From: Bdellovibrionota bacterium
Lineage (GTDB): Bacteria; Bdellovibrionota; Bdellovibrionia; Bdellovibrionales; JAEYZS01
DNA: 64,000 bases
Assembly (NCBI GenBank): GCA_040386775.1
Contig: JAZKEU010000017.1
Coordinates: forward strand, 21,464-85,463
Direction: 5' to 3'
The translations under genes were made by a program, and so were the position numbers. Position 1 is the first letter of the stretch, and each line of letters begins with the position of its first letter. Below, in pieces: positions 63,167 to 64,000 of this stretch. The notes under the pieces were generated by a model, which saw only the letters and a program-made list of their open reading frames with translations, was not told where the DNA came from and searched no databases.

Positions 63167-63240
63167 GGTACCCCGTGGTTTTTAGTAACCATAGCGCGCA
63201 ATGAATTCCGCACCATGGTTACTAAAAACCACGGGGTACC
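63167..63240. repeat. 26-bp perfect inverted repeat, 22-base loop
   Basis: 63167-63192 pairs without mismatch with 63215-63240. It fills nearly the whole space between the rpsA terminator and the SD of sppA. Either an RNA leader hairpin for sppA or a small palindromic repeat element. Confidence 0.9.
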
Positions 63241-63261
63241 TTTAAAGGAGTAGGATTCATC

Positions 63262-64000
63262 ATGAGAAAGTTTTTTCAATTTATTGGTGTTGTCGTTGTT
63301 GTTGGTTTTCTTTTTACCCTTCTTGCGGGTGGATTATTTTCTTCAGTATTTAAAAGTAAAGAACATGTGAGCGGAAACGCAATCATGAAACTCGAACTTG
63401 ATGGCATCATCATGGACGGAAAAACATTCTTAAAACAATTAAGAAAGTACCGTGAAGTTCCAGAGATCAAAGGTATTCTAGTTCATGTGAATTCTCCAGG
63501 CGGAGTGGTTGGTCCAAGCCAAGAAATCTACGCTGAGCTCAAAAGAACAAAAGAAGTATATAAAAAACCCATCGTGGTGAGTGGATCAGGTTTGGTGGCA
63601 AGTGGAGCGTTCTATGCGGCGATGGCTGCGGACAAGTTTGTTACAAATCCAGGAACTCTTGTTGGTTCCATCGGCGTGATCATGGAGTTTGCAAATTTAG
63701 AAAAACTTTATGATTGGGCAAAGATCAAAAGATTTGTGATCAAGACGGGCGCTTACAAAGACACGGGTGCTGAGTATAGAGAAATGAGAGAGGACGAGAA
63801 AAAATTCCTTCAAGGCCTAATGGATGATGTTTTGCTTCAGTTCAAAAAAGCCATCGCTGAAGGCCGTAATCTGCCGATGGAGAAAGTAACTCCCTATGCT
63901 GACGGAAGAATCTTCACGGGCGAACAAGCTGTGGCTTTGGGTTTTGCTGATCAAGTGGGAACTTACACAGATGCTTTAGAAATTTTGGGTGAAATGACAA
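63262..64000 (+). CDS. sppA: signal peptide peptidase SppA (3' end beyond the window)
   Basis: 246 codons are visible. One N-terminal transmembrane anchor (about 5-30) precedes the S49 domain. HVNSPGGVVGPSQEIY, the nucleophile Ser-114 in LVASGAFYAA and the general base Lys-166 in TGAYKDTG form the Ser/Lys dyad; their spacing of 52 equals that of Bacillus SppA, so it is the short, single-domain type. It degrades leftover signal peptides in the inner membrane. SD aaaggag. Confidence 0.93.
   Translation, partial: MRKFFQFIGVVVVVGFLFTLLAGGLFSSVFKSKEHVSGNAIMKLELDGIIMDGKTFLKQLRKYREVPEIKGILVHVNSPGGVVGPSQEIYAELKRTKEVYKKPIVVSGSGLVASGAFYAAMAADKFVTNPGTLVGSIGVIMEFANLEKLYDWAKIKRFVIKTGAYKDTGAEYREMREDEKKFLQGLMDDVLLQFKKAIAEGRNLPMEKVTPYADGRIFTGEQAVALGFADQVGTYTDALEILGEMT

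Noticed and set aside
1..64000. CRISPR arrays, insertion sequences, prophage or att sites
   Set aside because: No regularly spaced repeats, no transposase or integrase genes, and no tRNA-end duplication near the tRNA-Leu were seen.

Overview
The window is a compact, AT-leaning (roughly 40% G+C by eye) chromosomal segment of a Gram-negative bacterium. Signal peptides, outer-membrane beta-barrel proteins, a MepM-type M23 peptidase, a putative secreted lytic transglycosylase, tryptophan dioxygenase, an HNH-endonuclease remnant of a type common in Bdellovibrio, and a putative lipoprotein whose cysteine sits in a Phe-Gln-Asn-Cys-Gly context together point to the Bdellovibrionota (Bdellovibrio-like predators). 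This is inference from gene content; no species is claimed.

Layout. 0-8.9 kb: tail of an unknown gene, two secreted unknowns, an Nfu Fe-S carrier, the 2-oxoglutarate dehydrogenase operon sucA-sucB-lpd and a medium-chain reductase. 8.9-14.5 kb (minus): putative transglycosylase, aconitase, tryptophan 2,3-dioxygenase, glyoxalase II. 14.6-27.6 kb: trypsin-like protease, LMW phosphatase, Bfd-like protein/NrnA/MgtE, greA, a DUF1232 gene, rpsD, pdxH, SDR, M23 peptidase, NADP-isocitrate dehydrogenase and a LysR regulator. 27.6-31.6 kb: tRNA-Leu, envelope proteins and a gene-poor stretch with strong RNA-like structure. 31.8-42.3 kb: the translation/RNA-metabolism cluster rimP-nusA-infB-rbfA-truB-rpsO-pnp followed by an M16 peptidase gene and dut. 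42.4-48.5 kb: mostly envelope proteins of unknown role, a YfbR-like nucleotidase, and a second structured non-coding stretch. 48.6-55.5 kb: mutL-miaA-yicC-gmk-rpoZ-rel. 55.8-56.8 kb: a frameshifted HNH endonuclease pseudogene. 57.7-64 kb: zinc-ribbon protein, threonine deaminase, hisC, cmk, rpsA and the start of sppA.

Functionally most of the window is core: three TCA-cycle steps (aconitase, NADP-IDH, OGDH complex), translation and RNA decay, nucleotide supply (gmk, cmk, dut), mismatch repair and stringent response. The less ordinary material is between genes: (i) a locus at 47.6-47.9 kb where a 37-codon hydrophobic/basic peptide with a strong, hairpin-enclosed Shine-Dalgarno lies antisense to a highly structured, terminator-ended RNA, resembling a type I toxin-antitoxin; (ii) a probable C-rich sRNA at 28.7-28.9 kb; (iii) two genes (pdxH and a SurA-like gene) whose promoters appear to be embedded in the preceding gene's terminator and would yield leaderless mRNAs; (iv) large near-perfect inverted repeats ahead of sppA and in the 28.9-29.0 kb gap; and (v) a repeated hairpin series in the pnp leader. 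All are read by eye and none has been tested.
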